Shown here: piece by piece, positions 12,836 to 24,912 of the stretch | How positions within the stretch are numbered: position 1 is the first letter of the stretch | Layout of the letters: every line of letters starts with the position of its first letter | Notes under the pieces: generated by a model | What the model was told of the DNA's origin: nothing | The model's database searches: none | What the model saw: the letters and a program-made list of their open reading frames with translations, nothing else | NCBI RefSeq assembly: GCF_947623445.1 | Contig: NC_135247.1 | Coordinates: forward strand, 3,536,501 to 3,600,500 | Direction of reading: 5' to 3' | Origin: Clavelina lepadiformis | Taxonomy: Eukaryota; Chordata; Ascidiacea; Aplousobranchia; Clavelinidae | Length of the DNA: 64,000 nucleotides | Position numbers and translations under genes: made by a program

Positions 12836-14500
12836 GTTTAATTTAAAGCAATTCGATTAATAGAACACCGTGTCGACATTAGGAATAACGCCCTTGTAAG
12901 ACAGCCGCATGGCCGAATACCGCTCCAACACAACCGTAAAGTAGAAGAAATTCTTACTGAAATGATGAAGCAAGGCTTGATTCGCACATCTACATTACTA
13001 GGGTCCACCATCACTATCATTCTTGTACGCAAAAAAAAAAATCGCAAAAAATAGGGCGATGTGAGGTTTTGTGTTGACTACAGTAAACGATCTGCTGAAA
13101 AAGAATAGTTTCCCAATTTTGCGTGTTGACAAGAGCCTGGACAACTTGTCGAGTAACTTTTGCTTTTCTACTCTTGATTTGCAATCGGGATGTTGGAAAA
13201 TACCAATGAACCACAAATCTCACGAGGTTACTGCTTTCATCACCCATATGGAGATCTGCGAGCGGAATGTTATCCCGACAGGCCTCAGCAAATATGTAGC
13301 CACATTTCAGCAATTGATGCACATCGTCCTAAACCAGGGGTTCTTAAAGTATGGGTCGCGGAGGGTCAGAAAATGGGTCGCGACATAGTGACATAGGTGG
13401 GTCGCGACATAGGTTAATATAATATAATATAGGTCTATAGGACATTAAAATGGGTCGCGACATAGGTTTGGGTCGTGAGGTGATCATGAAACTCAGATTT
13501 GGGTCGCGCTCAAAAAAGTTTAAGAACCGCTGTCCTAAACGGATGGAATGGCGTGGTGTTTTAGCATACTTTGTCGATGCGGTAGTGTATGGTCGCAAGT
13601 TTAAACAACACCTGTCTCGCTTAAGCGGTTTTAAATCAACTAGAAAACGCAGGTTAACAGTGACACCGTTCAAATGCTCACTTTTCCAAGAACCAGTGAA
13701 AATTTTGGGAAGCAAAATTTCAAAGAAAGGCGTGATGTGTCACGCTAAGAATGTAGAAGCAGTCGCGAATTGGCTTACACTGGGTAACGTGAAGCACGTC
13801 CGACAATTTTTGGGTTTCACATTAAATTACAAGATGTTTCTCCGAATTATGCTGGATTACGTCGCCATTACACAAACTCGCAGGAAAAAAACCGCTCCTG
13901 TGGACTGTAGAACACCATGACGCCTTTTCTACTTTGAAGCATTTACTGTGTACGGCACCAGTCCTGAGTTATCAGATTACAAGCCAGATTACAAATCCTT
14001 GGCACTGATACATCCGATAACGCTGTTGGCGCTGTCCTTTCGCATGTAAGAAATGGTAAGAAATGTGTTATCTCATCGTGCAGCGGGTGTCTGGGGAATA
14101 TCGAAAAGAACAACTCCACGACTCAAAGAGATCTTGGCGGTTGTCTGGGCTACAAAACAGAACAGATGCCACCTGCTAGGTCAAAGGTTTTTGTTAAAAA
14201 CAGGTTATGCATCGTTGCGTTGGTTATGGCAGTCGAGACTTGAGAGAGTTGTATGGACAATGCGCCTGATGGTTGGAACACCTGGTTAAGTACGATTTTG
14301 AGCTACTTCATCGTGTTAAACGTGCTCAATCGTGTCATCAGTGCTAAAACTTCAGGAAGCAGACATACAGATTGCTCCCGCTTTGGAATGGCTACACAGG
14401 TGGGCAAAAGATCTTCATACAAAAATGATAAAAACTTATCACGAATGACCAAGTATGGAACTAAAAAAATTTTACCAAGGTCTAGTGTAGCTTAAGTTAT
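12836..14500 (+). mobile_element. Ty3/Gypsy-type LTR retrotransposon pol fossil
   Basis: Translated segments match the reverse transcriptase to RNase H part of Ty3/Gypsy pol, with thumb and connection regions between them. Recognisable stretches are the RT N-terminal KVEEILTEMMKQGLIR region, the FCVDY and FSTLDLQSG motifs, the FLGF connection block and RNase H-like stretches. No LTRs, gag, protease or integrase were recognised. The fossil is broken many times, so it is old. A small hAT-type element (13335-13532) was inserted into it. Confidence 0.75.
13335..13532. mobile_element. Short non-autonomous hAT-type element with 8-bp TSD
   Basis: The element is 198 bp. Its termini are CAGGGGTTCTTAAA and, inverted, CAGCGGTTCTTAAA. 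It is flanked by perfect 8-bp copies of TCCTAAAC at 13327-13334 and 13533-13540. An 8-bp duplication plus the CAG-type terminus is the hAT signature. The interior is a set of GGGTCGCGACATAGG-like repeats with no coding capacity. It sits inside the Ty3/Gypsy fossil. Confidence 0.85.
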
Positions 14501-15040
14501 AATGTAACCCACGATAGTTTATGTAGGCTTACCGGTACCTCCCAATTGGTTCCATTTCTTGAAATTGTTTGTTTAAAATGTTGAATGGACAAACAGACTT
14601 TAACTTTAATCAACTCGTCTACAGTAAAAATAGTTACTGATAACGTGTTATACTTTAACTAGCCTATAGTACCGCCCTGCACTTCTTCAGTTGTTAATTC
14701 CTTTCCATTGAGGCCAGCAATTTTTCGGCTTAATAGTCACATTTCAAATAGAACATAACCTAACGCGTTTAGTGTTGAAATAACTTCTAAAGAAACATCC
14801 CATTCTTCATTGCAAACAAAACTAAGCTTACGCTTATTCCTGATTGCAAAGTATTTTGCACTGACGGTACACGGTAACTTTCCGCCTGCCCGAAACATAG
14901 GCTATGCACAAAACTTAGTCTTCCTTTTGAAAATCCCTTTGCTTTTTGGTTTCCCCAAGAGAGAAACACTTTATGACGTCAAAGACATTTTTGCACATTT
15001 GGCGCGGCGCACTCCAACAACGAACCACATGTGTGTTTGG
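14501..15040. other. Intergenic, no feature recognised
   Basis: AT-rich sequence between the retrotransposon fossil and the 19-bp repeat array. It contains no domain, repeat or splice-consistent frame that I can support. Confidence 0.4.
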
Positions 15041-15545
15041 TGAATCATGTACATTTGGCAAATCATGTGTAGAGTTGCTGAATCACGTACATTCGGTAAT
15101 TCACGTACATTTATCGAACCATGTACATTTGGCAAATCGTGAGTAGAGTTGCCGAATCATGTACATTTTTCAAATCATGCTTACATTCACCGACTCATGT
15201 ACATTTGGCAATTCACGCATGCATTTACCGAATCATGTACATTTAGCGATTCAGGCATGCATTTGTCGAATCACGTACAATTGGCGATTCATGCATGCAT
15301 TTACCGAATCATGTACATTTAGCGAACCATGCACTTTTGGCAAATCATCTATACATTTGCCGATCCATCTATACTTGGCAATTCATGAAGACGTTATGCG
15401 ATTCATACGTACTTTTATAGAATCATTTAGTGCTATTAGGAATGCATGTTTGTTTAATCACGCATGTATTTTGCAAATTGGTTCGCCCATTTTTAATTCA
15501 CGAAGACTAATTTCCAATCATTTGGCCTTTTTATAATTCATGGTA
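15041..15545. repeat. Degenerate tandem array of 19-bp units
   Basis: About 24-27 diverged copies of an 18-20 bp unit like GAATCATGTACATTTGGC follow one another. Alternate units tend to carry either the palindrome ATGTACAT or GCATGCAT, giving a weak 38-bp higher-order period. Units decay toward the right end. A long open frame through the array is a by-product of the repeat, not a gene. Confidence 0.8.
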
Positions 15546-18500
15546 TAAGTTAGATGATTCAAAAAACCGACATTTGATTAACAAAACTGCAATCCGATTA
15601 AAGAAAATACCATTTGCCATTAGGCATTGTAACTTGCCAACAGCCAGTTTGCTTTGCAGTTGTTATATCTGACTTAAAATGTCGTGGTTTGATTTAAAAA
15701 GTCAAGTTTATAAAACTGTGGTGTAATTGTAAATGTTGCGAAACCATTTTGATAATTGGCATATGAATCGTGCAACAGCAATCACAGAAAAGCCCGTTTG
15801 AATGCTGGTTGTGGCGTTTGGTTTGTTGTTTCGTGATTTGAATCTATAAAGTTACGTTTGAAAACCTTCCAATCAAATTATGAAAACAATACATAAATTG
15901 CATACTTGCGATTCAATTTAACACTTTGCTATTTTTGCGGCGTTGGCGTTCCATAACCAAGTATTTATGGGCTCAATTTGGTACGTTACAGAAGCAATAC
16001 GCCGATATTGTATCGGTTGTGATAGGGGATTTCATTACTCTGTGGTTTTTTTAATAACCCTGATTTTATGGAAATACCAAAAGCTAATGCTTGTATTCTT
16101 TTCGGAAATGACTTATTGCTTACCGAGTCACCAAACATTTTCCGCCTCTAGCTACGTTTGTTCTCGATTGTGCACACAGTATAACTGAGGCAAAAACACA
16201 ACACAATACAATCATCTTATTTATGTGGCTTCGGAACTTTGAAAACGGGGTTACCGGTAATCTGGTATCATCGATTAGTGGTGTTGTAATTGAAAAGCTA
16301 TATATGTACTATTAACTATATGACAAGATTGGGTGTATTTTTAAACACGCCAAATGCTTTGGCTCCAGGGAAATTCCTTCTTGCGTCCGGTCACTACGTA
16401 TGGCCAACTGCCAAAATGTTAACTTTTATTAGCCCAAAATTATCAGTAAACGACAAGTCATCTCTGAAAAGAATACAAACATTAGCTTTTGGGATTTCCA
16501 TAAAATCAGGCTTATTAAAAAACCACAGAGTAATAAAATCTCATTTCACAACCGATACCATATCGGCGTACCCTTTCCTGTTTCGCCAATGATTGTTTAG
16601 AGTAAAAAATATGCTGCTGACCTTGCAGAGCCTTGCAGAGCCTTGCAGAGTGCAGCCAGCCCAACGCTGCGTTCGACAAGCCAACTAAAATTTAACCTAA
16701 AATGAGCGGCATTTCTTGCCACGAAAGGGGTGCATGTACAGTGTACACATCGCGTGTACATTACACTCCACAACAATATAAGGGAAGCCAAGGATTCAAC
16801 GACCACATTAATAGTAACATACGATGAACATACAATTACAGCCTGTTGGCTACTGCTTTCATGTTGTAGACTAGCCTACTCGACTGGCATATCACTTAAA
16901 CACATACTACATACAACTTGGCCAAAACAACGAACAACTACCGGTATACGATGTATATAAAGCATCAAAAAATAAAAGGTTGTATTGAAACTACGCACAC
17001 AGAAATTCCAAAACAAACATTTTTGTGACATATTTTCTCAGGCAAAAAAGCACTTACCGAAACGAAATTTCTTCAGTGTTGTAACAGCACTTCTGACGTC
17101 TGGTTATGTTATCGAAACAAAAACTTAAGTCCAAAGTCCAAAGTCTATTAGAGAGCTAAATACTTTTACAGTTTTACAATTCTACCCAAACTAAACCCTG
17201 AAAATAATCTTCTGATAGTGCAACATTGGCCGAAACAAATACCGACTGACTAATACGAAACCTGTTACAAAGCAAAACTTTGCAGTTAACCAACATTCTT
17301 TTTAATTAAAATTGCTTACCTTGACCGCATAATTAAGCTACATCCAACAAGTAGGAATTGACAGATGGAAACTTTTCAGTGGCTTGCTCAGTTCATGAAC
17401 GACTCCATTGTGATGACATAATGATTGCGTTGATTTCTATTTTTTAAAGGAAATCATACGATGAAACTAAATGCAAGGTTAAAACACGATCATTTCATGT
17501 AGCCAACAGGTATCTTTATTGCTCGAACATGAAATGCACTAATTCTTGTTATTACCTCGTAGGTGTTAGTGCTGGGTTGTAATTTTAGCCTACAAAAAAC
17601 CCTTGGTTCGTTGCTGGGGAAAACTTGAATCATGATATGACGCATCAATTAAGCTGTTTCCCTGTAAATGACGTACGTAAGGAGGGACTTCACCAAATGG
17701 CTTTTTTAGATTTCACCACAATCCTAAGAATAGCATAGTTCAGTTCCCCGCAACTGTTATATCGCGATGCGATGCTAATTATGTCGCTGTATGACCGTGT
17801 AACCTAAACATATAGCTTACCTGTGTTTAAAAACTTTCGCTGTTAAACAGATCGATTGACAAATCAGAAGACAACACAGTTTTCAGTAAAAGTTCAGACC
17901 TTCAAGCAATTTTTTTGCACAACTTGTGATTTCGCAATGGGTAAAGCTTTATTTGTATCTTTCAGAATAAAAGGGTTTAATTGATATGAGCGAGGCCCGC
18001 CCAACTTGGTAGGCTGACCACTGGCGCTGTTGCTATAGCTTTCCAGCAATGAAAAAATTTCAAGAACGTTTTTATAGGTAGGCCTTCCTTAAATATTTGG
18101 TTTTCGGCCGAATCTTCAACGGCAATACAGCCTACAACTTTTCCGTAGCGGCAACGCAATGCGTTAATGGCACCTGCGAACAAAAATATTCGTAAAAGAT
18201 ATAGTACTATAGTTGTAAGTTATTATGCAAACAATTTAGGACCAAATCGAAATTGATAAGTTTATAAGTGTGTCGCGATTCTAAAGTGAAAAAAGTTGTA
18301 GAGCACAGACCTAGTTCCATTTCAAGACGAAAATATTTTTTTTGTTCTAAACTAGCATTTGCGTTCCACGCATTTTCAAAAGCCCACATGTACAGCCCAG
18401 TTGTGTCTGGTTTCGCCTTTCTGGTATTTTTTCGTATGGTCCTATAGTAACCTAGCTGTAGTTTGACACGTGTAGAATATGCGGCCGTTGTTTCTTAATT

Positions 18501-20691
18501 ATGTATTCCAGATGGTCTTATGAAAGGTGTATTCATCAAAGTCTCGCAGACAATAATACCCAGAGCGGTCATTCTCATTTTTTAGTATTTGGAGGGTAAC
18601 GAAATAACGGCAGTTGTCTTAATTTACTACAAACTCGCTATTCGATTGTCTATTTTGATCAACTTTAAATTAGGAACAAGGTTTTGGTCCTATGATGAAA
18701 ATAATATCAGATTTTTATGCAAATTATTGGAAAATATTTTTGACGGTACACCAAGAAGATAATCATGTATAACTTCTTCTACGTCAATCAATTTTTGTTT
18801 TTCTTTTTCAGCCCGTTACCTTGCCCATTCATTTATTGAGATTAGAGTCAAGAACTGCACTTAAGAACGCTCCGTAGAAGAGCACAACCAAATTATTGCC
18901 CGCGTTGGCAAGATGAACATAAAGTGTCCACCGTGAAGAGGCGCGGTTTCAGAAAGAACATATCTCTACAATGGTCTCTCTCATCGGGCTGACAATGAGC
19001 TTGGCATACACATAACTTACATCAATGCGTACACAGTACACATAAAATCATACATATACCCAATTGAACATCTCAATATTCTCAGTGAATGGGTCACAGA
19101 TGGGAATACCAAAACTAACGACTTCATCACTATGCTCCTATCGATGCAGTGGAAAAAAACAGTACGTCTCAGTAAGAAGACGAAAGCAAGCGTATATGTT
19201 CAATTCCTGGGGACTGCCCGTGACAAAAGCTTAATGGACAACTTTGCAGCCTTCTTGAGCTCCAGCCATTGTATTCGTATGCCCAGTCAAAAAAGGTGAC
19301 ATGTGTGACAGACGTCGGCAATCTTAGTCATCCAAGCGTCACTGGTCATTGGCCACGTCAACGCTTTTTCATATGTCGATCAAAGGTCGAGAGTAGAATA
19401 TGACCTAATTGTCCTATGTCTTATCTCAAAACCAAAGTTGTAGATCAGGTCGGGTTCGAAATCAAAATCGTAAAAAATTCGGACCCGATTCGAACGAATG
19501 CGCACAGAGTGCTAAAATCCTCTCGCAGAGAAACAAGGGCAACTTAGAAAAGGATGACACAAAAATATGGCTTTGATTCATTCAATAAATTGAATTTTCG
19601 GGCCAAAATCTGGCCTCAAATAGATTTTCGGGTTTAGGTTAAAAGTGTAAGGCAACTCTACTTAAGATTGCTTTAATCAGCGCAAAAAGCGTGCACTGAC
19701 CATCAAATGACGAAATTACATTAATTAATTAATTACGATAGTCGATAGAAATCCTACAGTAAACAAAAGGTGTGTCAATACCAACAGTGTGGGATCCAAT
19801 GTAGAAATCGTCTGATCGTTGAGGCAACTGACTCCAAAAATAAAAGGGGAAGGTGTGTTTTCCCAAAAACTCTAAGTCAGTTAATAATTCGAACCTTTCA
19901 TAAAAAAAAGCAAACCAACAGAAAAAACAAATTGCATATATTATACAAGGAACGAGTAATTTGCAAAACACAGACCAAAAGCGACTAGTTTGCAAGCATA
20001 GAACATACAGTAAAGAAATCAGGCATGCACTGAGTGATTCTCCCGATGTTCCTTTCTCCACGATATAGCTGAAGCCGACTGTGGTTCAGCCTGTTCTCTC
20101 CTTTCGTGTATCAACGTAAACATGGGATACAACATTATTCTAACGTCGTAGACCTGTAGAGTTGCCCGCTGTGTAGCGGCAGGGTACCAGTTCAATAACA
20201 GAATAAAACCAATGTGTTTTTGTTTTTTTCGCCGTTCGTTGTTCGTATCAGTTCTGTTTCAAACAAAGAAGCATTTTTAGACGCTGTTTAGAGACGTCTC
20301 TTCACATGAAGTTGTACCTACGCATCGGCACATGTTGCTTATGAATAAAATAAACTCAAGATGGCCTCAGTGGTGGGCAAAAGTAGTTTAACAAAAAATA
20401 TGTAAGCACTATACATACATATACAACGCAACGTATTTTCCTCGCTATAGGGCTACATGGTTGCTGTGTTGTGTGCAATGTGCGGCCAGACGCCAACTCC
20501 AATATAAGCACAATTAATGAATGCACAATAGTATCTTATGTCGAGGATATTTACTTGTCTTTTACAGCTGGTGTCATACAAAAAAAGGCTGATACAATTT
20601 CCACAAAATAAATTCGGTTTACAGCACGTACCGTTGATATATGCATCAAAAAATATACACAGTAGAACAGCATTCTGAAGACATGCAGTGA
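15546..20691. other. Intergenic; end of duplicate copy 1 and start of copy 2
   Basis: No gene is recognised. Positions 16140-16250 match 33390-33480 (TACCGCCTCTAGCTA-like). Positions 17120-17510 match 34500-34940, including a decayed tRNA-like SINE relic near 17130-17270. Positions 18320-18400 match 37170-37240. Open frames at 18860-19310 look somewhat coding-like, but I cannot assign them. Confidence 0.4.
16621..16650. repeat. Three perfect 10-bp repeats
   Basis: The 10-mer CCTTGCAGAG occurs three times in tandem without error. No function is apparent. Confidence 0.9.
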
Positions 20692-21170
20692 TATTCATTC
20701 GACAAGACATTTGTATGCATCTTTTTCACGTGCAATTACATGGCCTGGTGTAAAGTATGACTTATCAAGCTGGTCAATTATATAACCTAGCACACAAACT
20801 CTTTACTTTCAGTTTTCAACTTTGATGCGTATAGAAAAACTGTAACGAAAGCTAACCGACAAAGTTTGTCAATAACATTTCATATTGTAGCATTTGGGTC
20901 GTCATATTTCTGCGGCATGTCGATGATCTTCCTGCAACCTTTATTAACAATGCGTAAAGTGATGTAAGTACACATAATTGTTTGCCACAATTTGTAAGAA
21001 TTGCCAAATAATGTCGTGCAAAGCTTGGTATGTCACTTTTACCTTGAGACGTATTCCTCATAAATCAACAGTAATTTAACATTTTCTTTCCAAACCGACA
21101 TGATTTCAAACATGCGATACAACTCCCTGGAACTTCTTTCGCCATCTACTTCTCTTCTATCGTTAGCCAT
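20692..21170 (-). pseudogene. IFT57: IFT57 pseudogene with large internal deletion
   Basis: Read on the minus strand from the former ATG at 21170, this aligns with the intact IFT57 at 37590-38852. It retains the N-terminal region (an RELYRMFEIMS-like start, ARHYLAILTN, TSLYALL, VAGR) and a short piece of the C-terminus and 3' flank. About 790 bp, corresponding to the acidic linker and almost the whole coiled coil, is missing. The junction is near 20768, where both sides share AAGCTGGTCAA-like sequence. Several frame disruptions are also present. Flanking similarity continues beyond the coding part on the 3' side (20490-20690 with 37385-37590), so it arose by DNA duplication rather than by a separate retrocopy event. 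Confidence 0.85.
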
Positions 21171-23816
21171 TTTAAATGCACATTAACTTTTGTATGTATG
21201 AGAGACTATAGATAGAGAGTAGCGCTACACCAAAAAGTAACAAATGTTAAAATTACTCAAATGTATACAGAAAATTATAGACATATCAAAGCTTAGAATA
21301 TCTGAGTAGGTGGAAGATTGATATTATCTATACCTGATTTTATACCGCCATATGTGAAATTGTGATGGACTGCTAATATGAGGCATAGCTCAGGCTGAAA
21401 CAAATCAGCCTATGAGTTTCAGACTTGCAATTATTTACACAACAATGCTCCAAACTCAGACACTATGAAGCATTTATGATATACCGTGATTGGAAAAGGC
21501 CCTTGCTTTACTGACAAAATTCTCAACACTTTTAATATGAACTTTACGTCAGATTTCAATCAACACCTTTTTAACGACATTCTTCGTCACGCTTTTATAA
21601 TAGCGCATATAGATTTCGCAAAATAAACTAAATAGATAGAATGTTTGTGTTAAATGGCTTAACACAGAAAAGATTGTGATCTTTTATTCATTAAATAAGT
21701 TGCCTTTATGGTTAGGGGTGAAAATGATTGCTTTTAAAGCGAAGAAAGTGTAATCAAATTTTTATCAGCTAAGCCTATTTTACAGATCATTTTATTGTCA
21801 TTATATGTACTATACGCTTCATCTTTCAAAAACAAACAACTTACAAAGCTGTAAAGGACACAGTAAATTAATTAACTTATAGATTAAAACAGAAAAGATC
21901 TTAAAATTTAATTCATGAAATATATTAACTTTAATGTACAGTAATTAGGACTGAAAGCGGCTGCTTTATCGAAGGAAATAAATGATAAAAAATTTATAAG
22001 CTACACCTATTTTACAGCTTCCTGTTTTATGCTCATTAGAGATTTACCATACACGTCACGTTTAACCATTTTCTAAAGTCGTGTATGACACGCTAAATTA
22101 ACCATACTTTAAACTATATCTTTATATAACTGTAGCTTATTGTTCGAAATTTTCAACTTAAGTAGTTGTGTCAATTTTTGACTATTGTATTCAGAAAAAC
22201 GCAGCATAAGATATTTATTGCAAAGTTTATAATGATGATAGGTTTGAAACATATATCAGTTGTCGACCTAAAAAGTTCAAATGTGACCTTAAACTCATAT
22301 ACGTTGATGGTTGCGTCTTAATTCGAAAAAACCACAATCCAAAACATCGACCTTGCAATAAAGTAAGCAAACATTTATAAACAGATGATATATAAACCAC
22401 GTGTAGTGCTATTATGCCAAACTGGAGTTCAACTTGCAACGTCGATGTAAATCAATTTGTAATTTTTTGGAAATTATATTTATCGAGACTTTCGACAAAC
22501 GATTTGTTTTTGTCAAAATAAAAATCGCGGTTAGCCCGAGATCCAGAAAAGTAAAACTTAATAACGTCTTTCCTCAAAGGGGCACTTTTAAAGGTTTATT
22601 GTCTTCAAAATATCAATTTATTGACAAACCAAATGATATTATCAAACTTATCTTGTTACGTTTCTTGCTAGGTGTATCGGTTATAAGAAGTGTGTAAGTT
22701 TAGCTACTTCAGTCGGGAACTCTTACTTTTCAAAAAGGCTGCCACTATTTCACCAGAAAAATTCGTGCGTTCGAAGCTTGTTTTCACATTTTCTTTCTTT
22801 ACTTCAGACCAAAGCCTGCAATGGTTTATTTTATGTGCAATAATCAGGATAAATTTTGACTTTATCCTGATTATTGCTGGTTAGCCTATAATAGGTTATT
22901 TTTCTGTTTAAGATGAATTATTGACAACAACTAGAAACATTTGTAACAACATCTGTAACAAAATTTTACGATTCAGTTAATAAGATAAGAGTTTTGAACT
23001 AGTGTAAAATGTAAGGGTTTTTCCAGCTTCTGATGCGATGACACATACAAATGGATAAAAAAAGCGGTTTACGGTTGCCTCTGTTGCTTACACTGTCTGC
23101 TTTTGACAGTTTTGTGCGACCATTACATAGTTTCTGCCTACGCAAAAAGCTTGGTGTGGGAAAGTTGAAAAGGTCTACCTCATATGGAATGCCATCAAAT
23201 TCGGCCTCGGTCATGAGTCACGAATTAAGTCATGCCAGCGCAATGAAAAGGACTAGGAGTAAAGCTCTTATGAGCGAACTATAGGAAGCGTATTTATGAT
23301 AATTTTCCATAATACTTGATTGTGAACGAAAAAGGGAGATTAAACTAAATGGTACGGCTAAATATCTCGGTGAAGCATCAACGTGCATCAAAGGAAGAAG
23401 AACTAGTGCTAATTTGTACGAAAAAAGGTCGAAACGGTGGTGCCGCATGAGGTAAAATTTCCAAAAGTTCTTAACTTTTTCTTCTTGTTGACGTAATAGA
23501 CATATAAATTGCTAGGCAAATGGTTCACGCCTCAAAAGAGACGTGTCTGTTTGACTCTCATGGGAGACGAAAGAAAAGAGTTAACTTTTTATGTTGAATT
23601 TAGCTACAGATATTCGGAACATGACGGGACATAAAATGCAATGATGATGCCATCGAAACAAGTGATGGAGGTCTATGCAGACATTAAGAACCAATGCGCA
23701 GTTATATATAAAATAATGGAGCCTATATCTTATTGTTATAGTTGTTTGATCATATCGTTACAAATAGGATCACAATTGATAAATAAACTATCAAGATATT
23801 GCGAGGAATCAATTTA
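21171..23816. other. Intergenic; duplicate copy 2
   Basis: No gene is supported. Positions 22525-22560 and 23040-23280 are blocks shared with copy 1 (5300-5340 and 6975-7220). The latter lies about 540 bp upstream of the secreted-protein start in copy 2. Open frames on both strands of 23000-23450 include signal-peptide-like stretches, but their frames are not kept in copy 1. Confidence 0.4.
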
Positions 23817-24912
23817 ATGGAAATCTTTTACATTATCAAGTGGATATCACGAAACTTTTATTTTTTTCTAATCCTCAGCTTGGCAGCTGACTCAGCCTTT
23901 ATTAAGATACCGTGAGCACCATTTACTTGTATAGTGTAGATACCGAAACAAAACAATGTATTTAAAAACTTTGCAAACATTAAAAAAGCTGTGCATGGAA
24001 CATTTTATGCAATATATTTTACAAAAACACTTTATTTAAATTAGGCCTTTGTAATGCAGAAATTTGAGAAGCGTCCAACTCCAAGATAGTCATATGCCGT
24101 TCAAACGCCAGTCCTCGCAAACAAATATCCTGCCTTCGGCTCCACATTCTCTGAGAAAAGGCCAGTTGCACCAACTGCAGCAGAAATCCCAGAAACGGTA
24201 AGAACCATGAAAACTATGGAAAACTTAACTGTATTTTGTCGTTCACTATTAGCTAGTTCATTGTCATTTTTTTGAAATCATTTTTCAGGGTTCGAGAAAC
24301 TTCAAATAACGCATTGATGTAAGTATGAAAAATTTAAGTTGATTGTTGACTTTGAAAGTTAAAACACAATCACATTCATTCATTTATAACAGTAATGATA
24401 AAAATTCAAACTGGTGACATTTTTCGTTTACAAACTGTATTTCTACGATTTAAAGCGATGAAACATCTGAAAAGCAAAGATACAATGAAGTAAACCGTAG
24501 AATTCAACCAAATGCTGGAGAAATATAACTTTAAATGCGATAATATTTGAGTGCAATCAACGTACATTTTAATTGGACCTTCTCCAACAAAACATATTTT
24601 TTTCAAGCTACACTTCAACTTTATTTTTTATTTTGCATTCAGGATGATGACGCCTTTTCTAAGATAATGCTCTGTAGATTCCATTTTCATTCACCTACAT
24701 TGTATGAAGTTTTGAAACATTTTTACAACACAAATTTTTTCAAACATATTTGTTTTGTTAGGTGCGTATGTTCAGAAGCTAGATGCTTGCGCCTGTGCCC
24801 AACAACTGACGGATGGAGCAGGGCTTGGTCTATGCATTACCGTAGGAAATGCGAAGAACGCTTCCAAAAAGTCCTACTGAGCATACAAAGAATTTGTAAT
24901 GAAGAGAATTGA
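23817..24912 (+). CDS. Secreted six-cysteine precursor, paralogue 2
   Basis: Four exons join in phase: 23817-23911, 24060-24197, 24289-24318 and 24762-24912, giving 137 aa. All introns are GT-AG and all are phase 2. Residues 1-26 form a signal peptide (a basic/aromatic start, then FFLILSLAADSA). A Gln/Ser-rich pro-region of about 50 residues follows. A Lys-Arg pair (QKSQKR) lies exactly at the exon 2/3 junction and could be a proprotein-convertase site. The 10-residue microexon 3 leads to exon 4. Its cysteine pattern is C-x-C-x4-C-x3-C-x17-C-x14-C, ending RICNEEN and a stop. The C-x-C...C-x3-C core resembles the cysteine framework of apamin- and endothelin-type peptides, but loop lengths differ and I claim no homology. 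Paralogue 1 keeps the same exon phases and cysteine order. The product is probably an extracellular peptide or small protein. AATAAA lies near 25356. The exact family is unrecognised. Confidence 0.65.

Larger units (their letters stand above)
5100..16270. repeat. Tandem segmental duplication, copy 1 (approximate limits)
   Basis: Blocks in this span recur in the same order and orientation near 22.4-33.5 kb: 5300/22525, 6975/23040, 8056/23817, 9772/24060, 10035/24289, 10279/24762, 10780/25250, 11880/28010 and 16140/33390. The offset varies from about 14.2 to 17.3 kb because of later insertions and deletions. Divergence is high, so the duplication is old. Limits are approximate because they were read by eye. 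Confidence 0.5.

Noticed and set aside
15159-15536. 125-codon open frame
   Set aside because: It runs through the 19-bp tandem array; its His/Phe/Cys periodicity is that of the repeat.
17977-18183. Minus-strand 68-codon frame with a hydrophobic end
   Set aside because: It resembles no known domain, and I could not find the same open frame in the copy-3 sequence.
24641-24682. Possible extra exon of the secreted-protein gene (AG before GATGATGACGCC)
   Set aside because: Joining it after exon 3 leads to a stop within a few codons, while joining 24762 gives an open frame that matches the paralogue.
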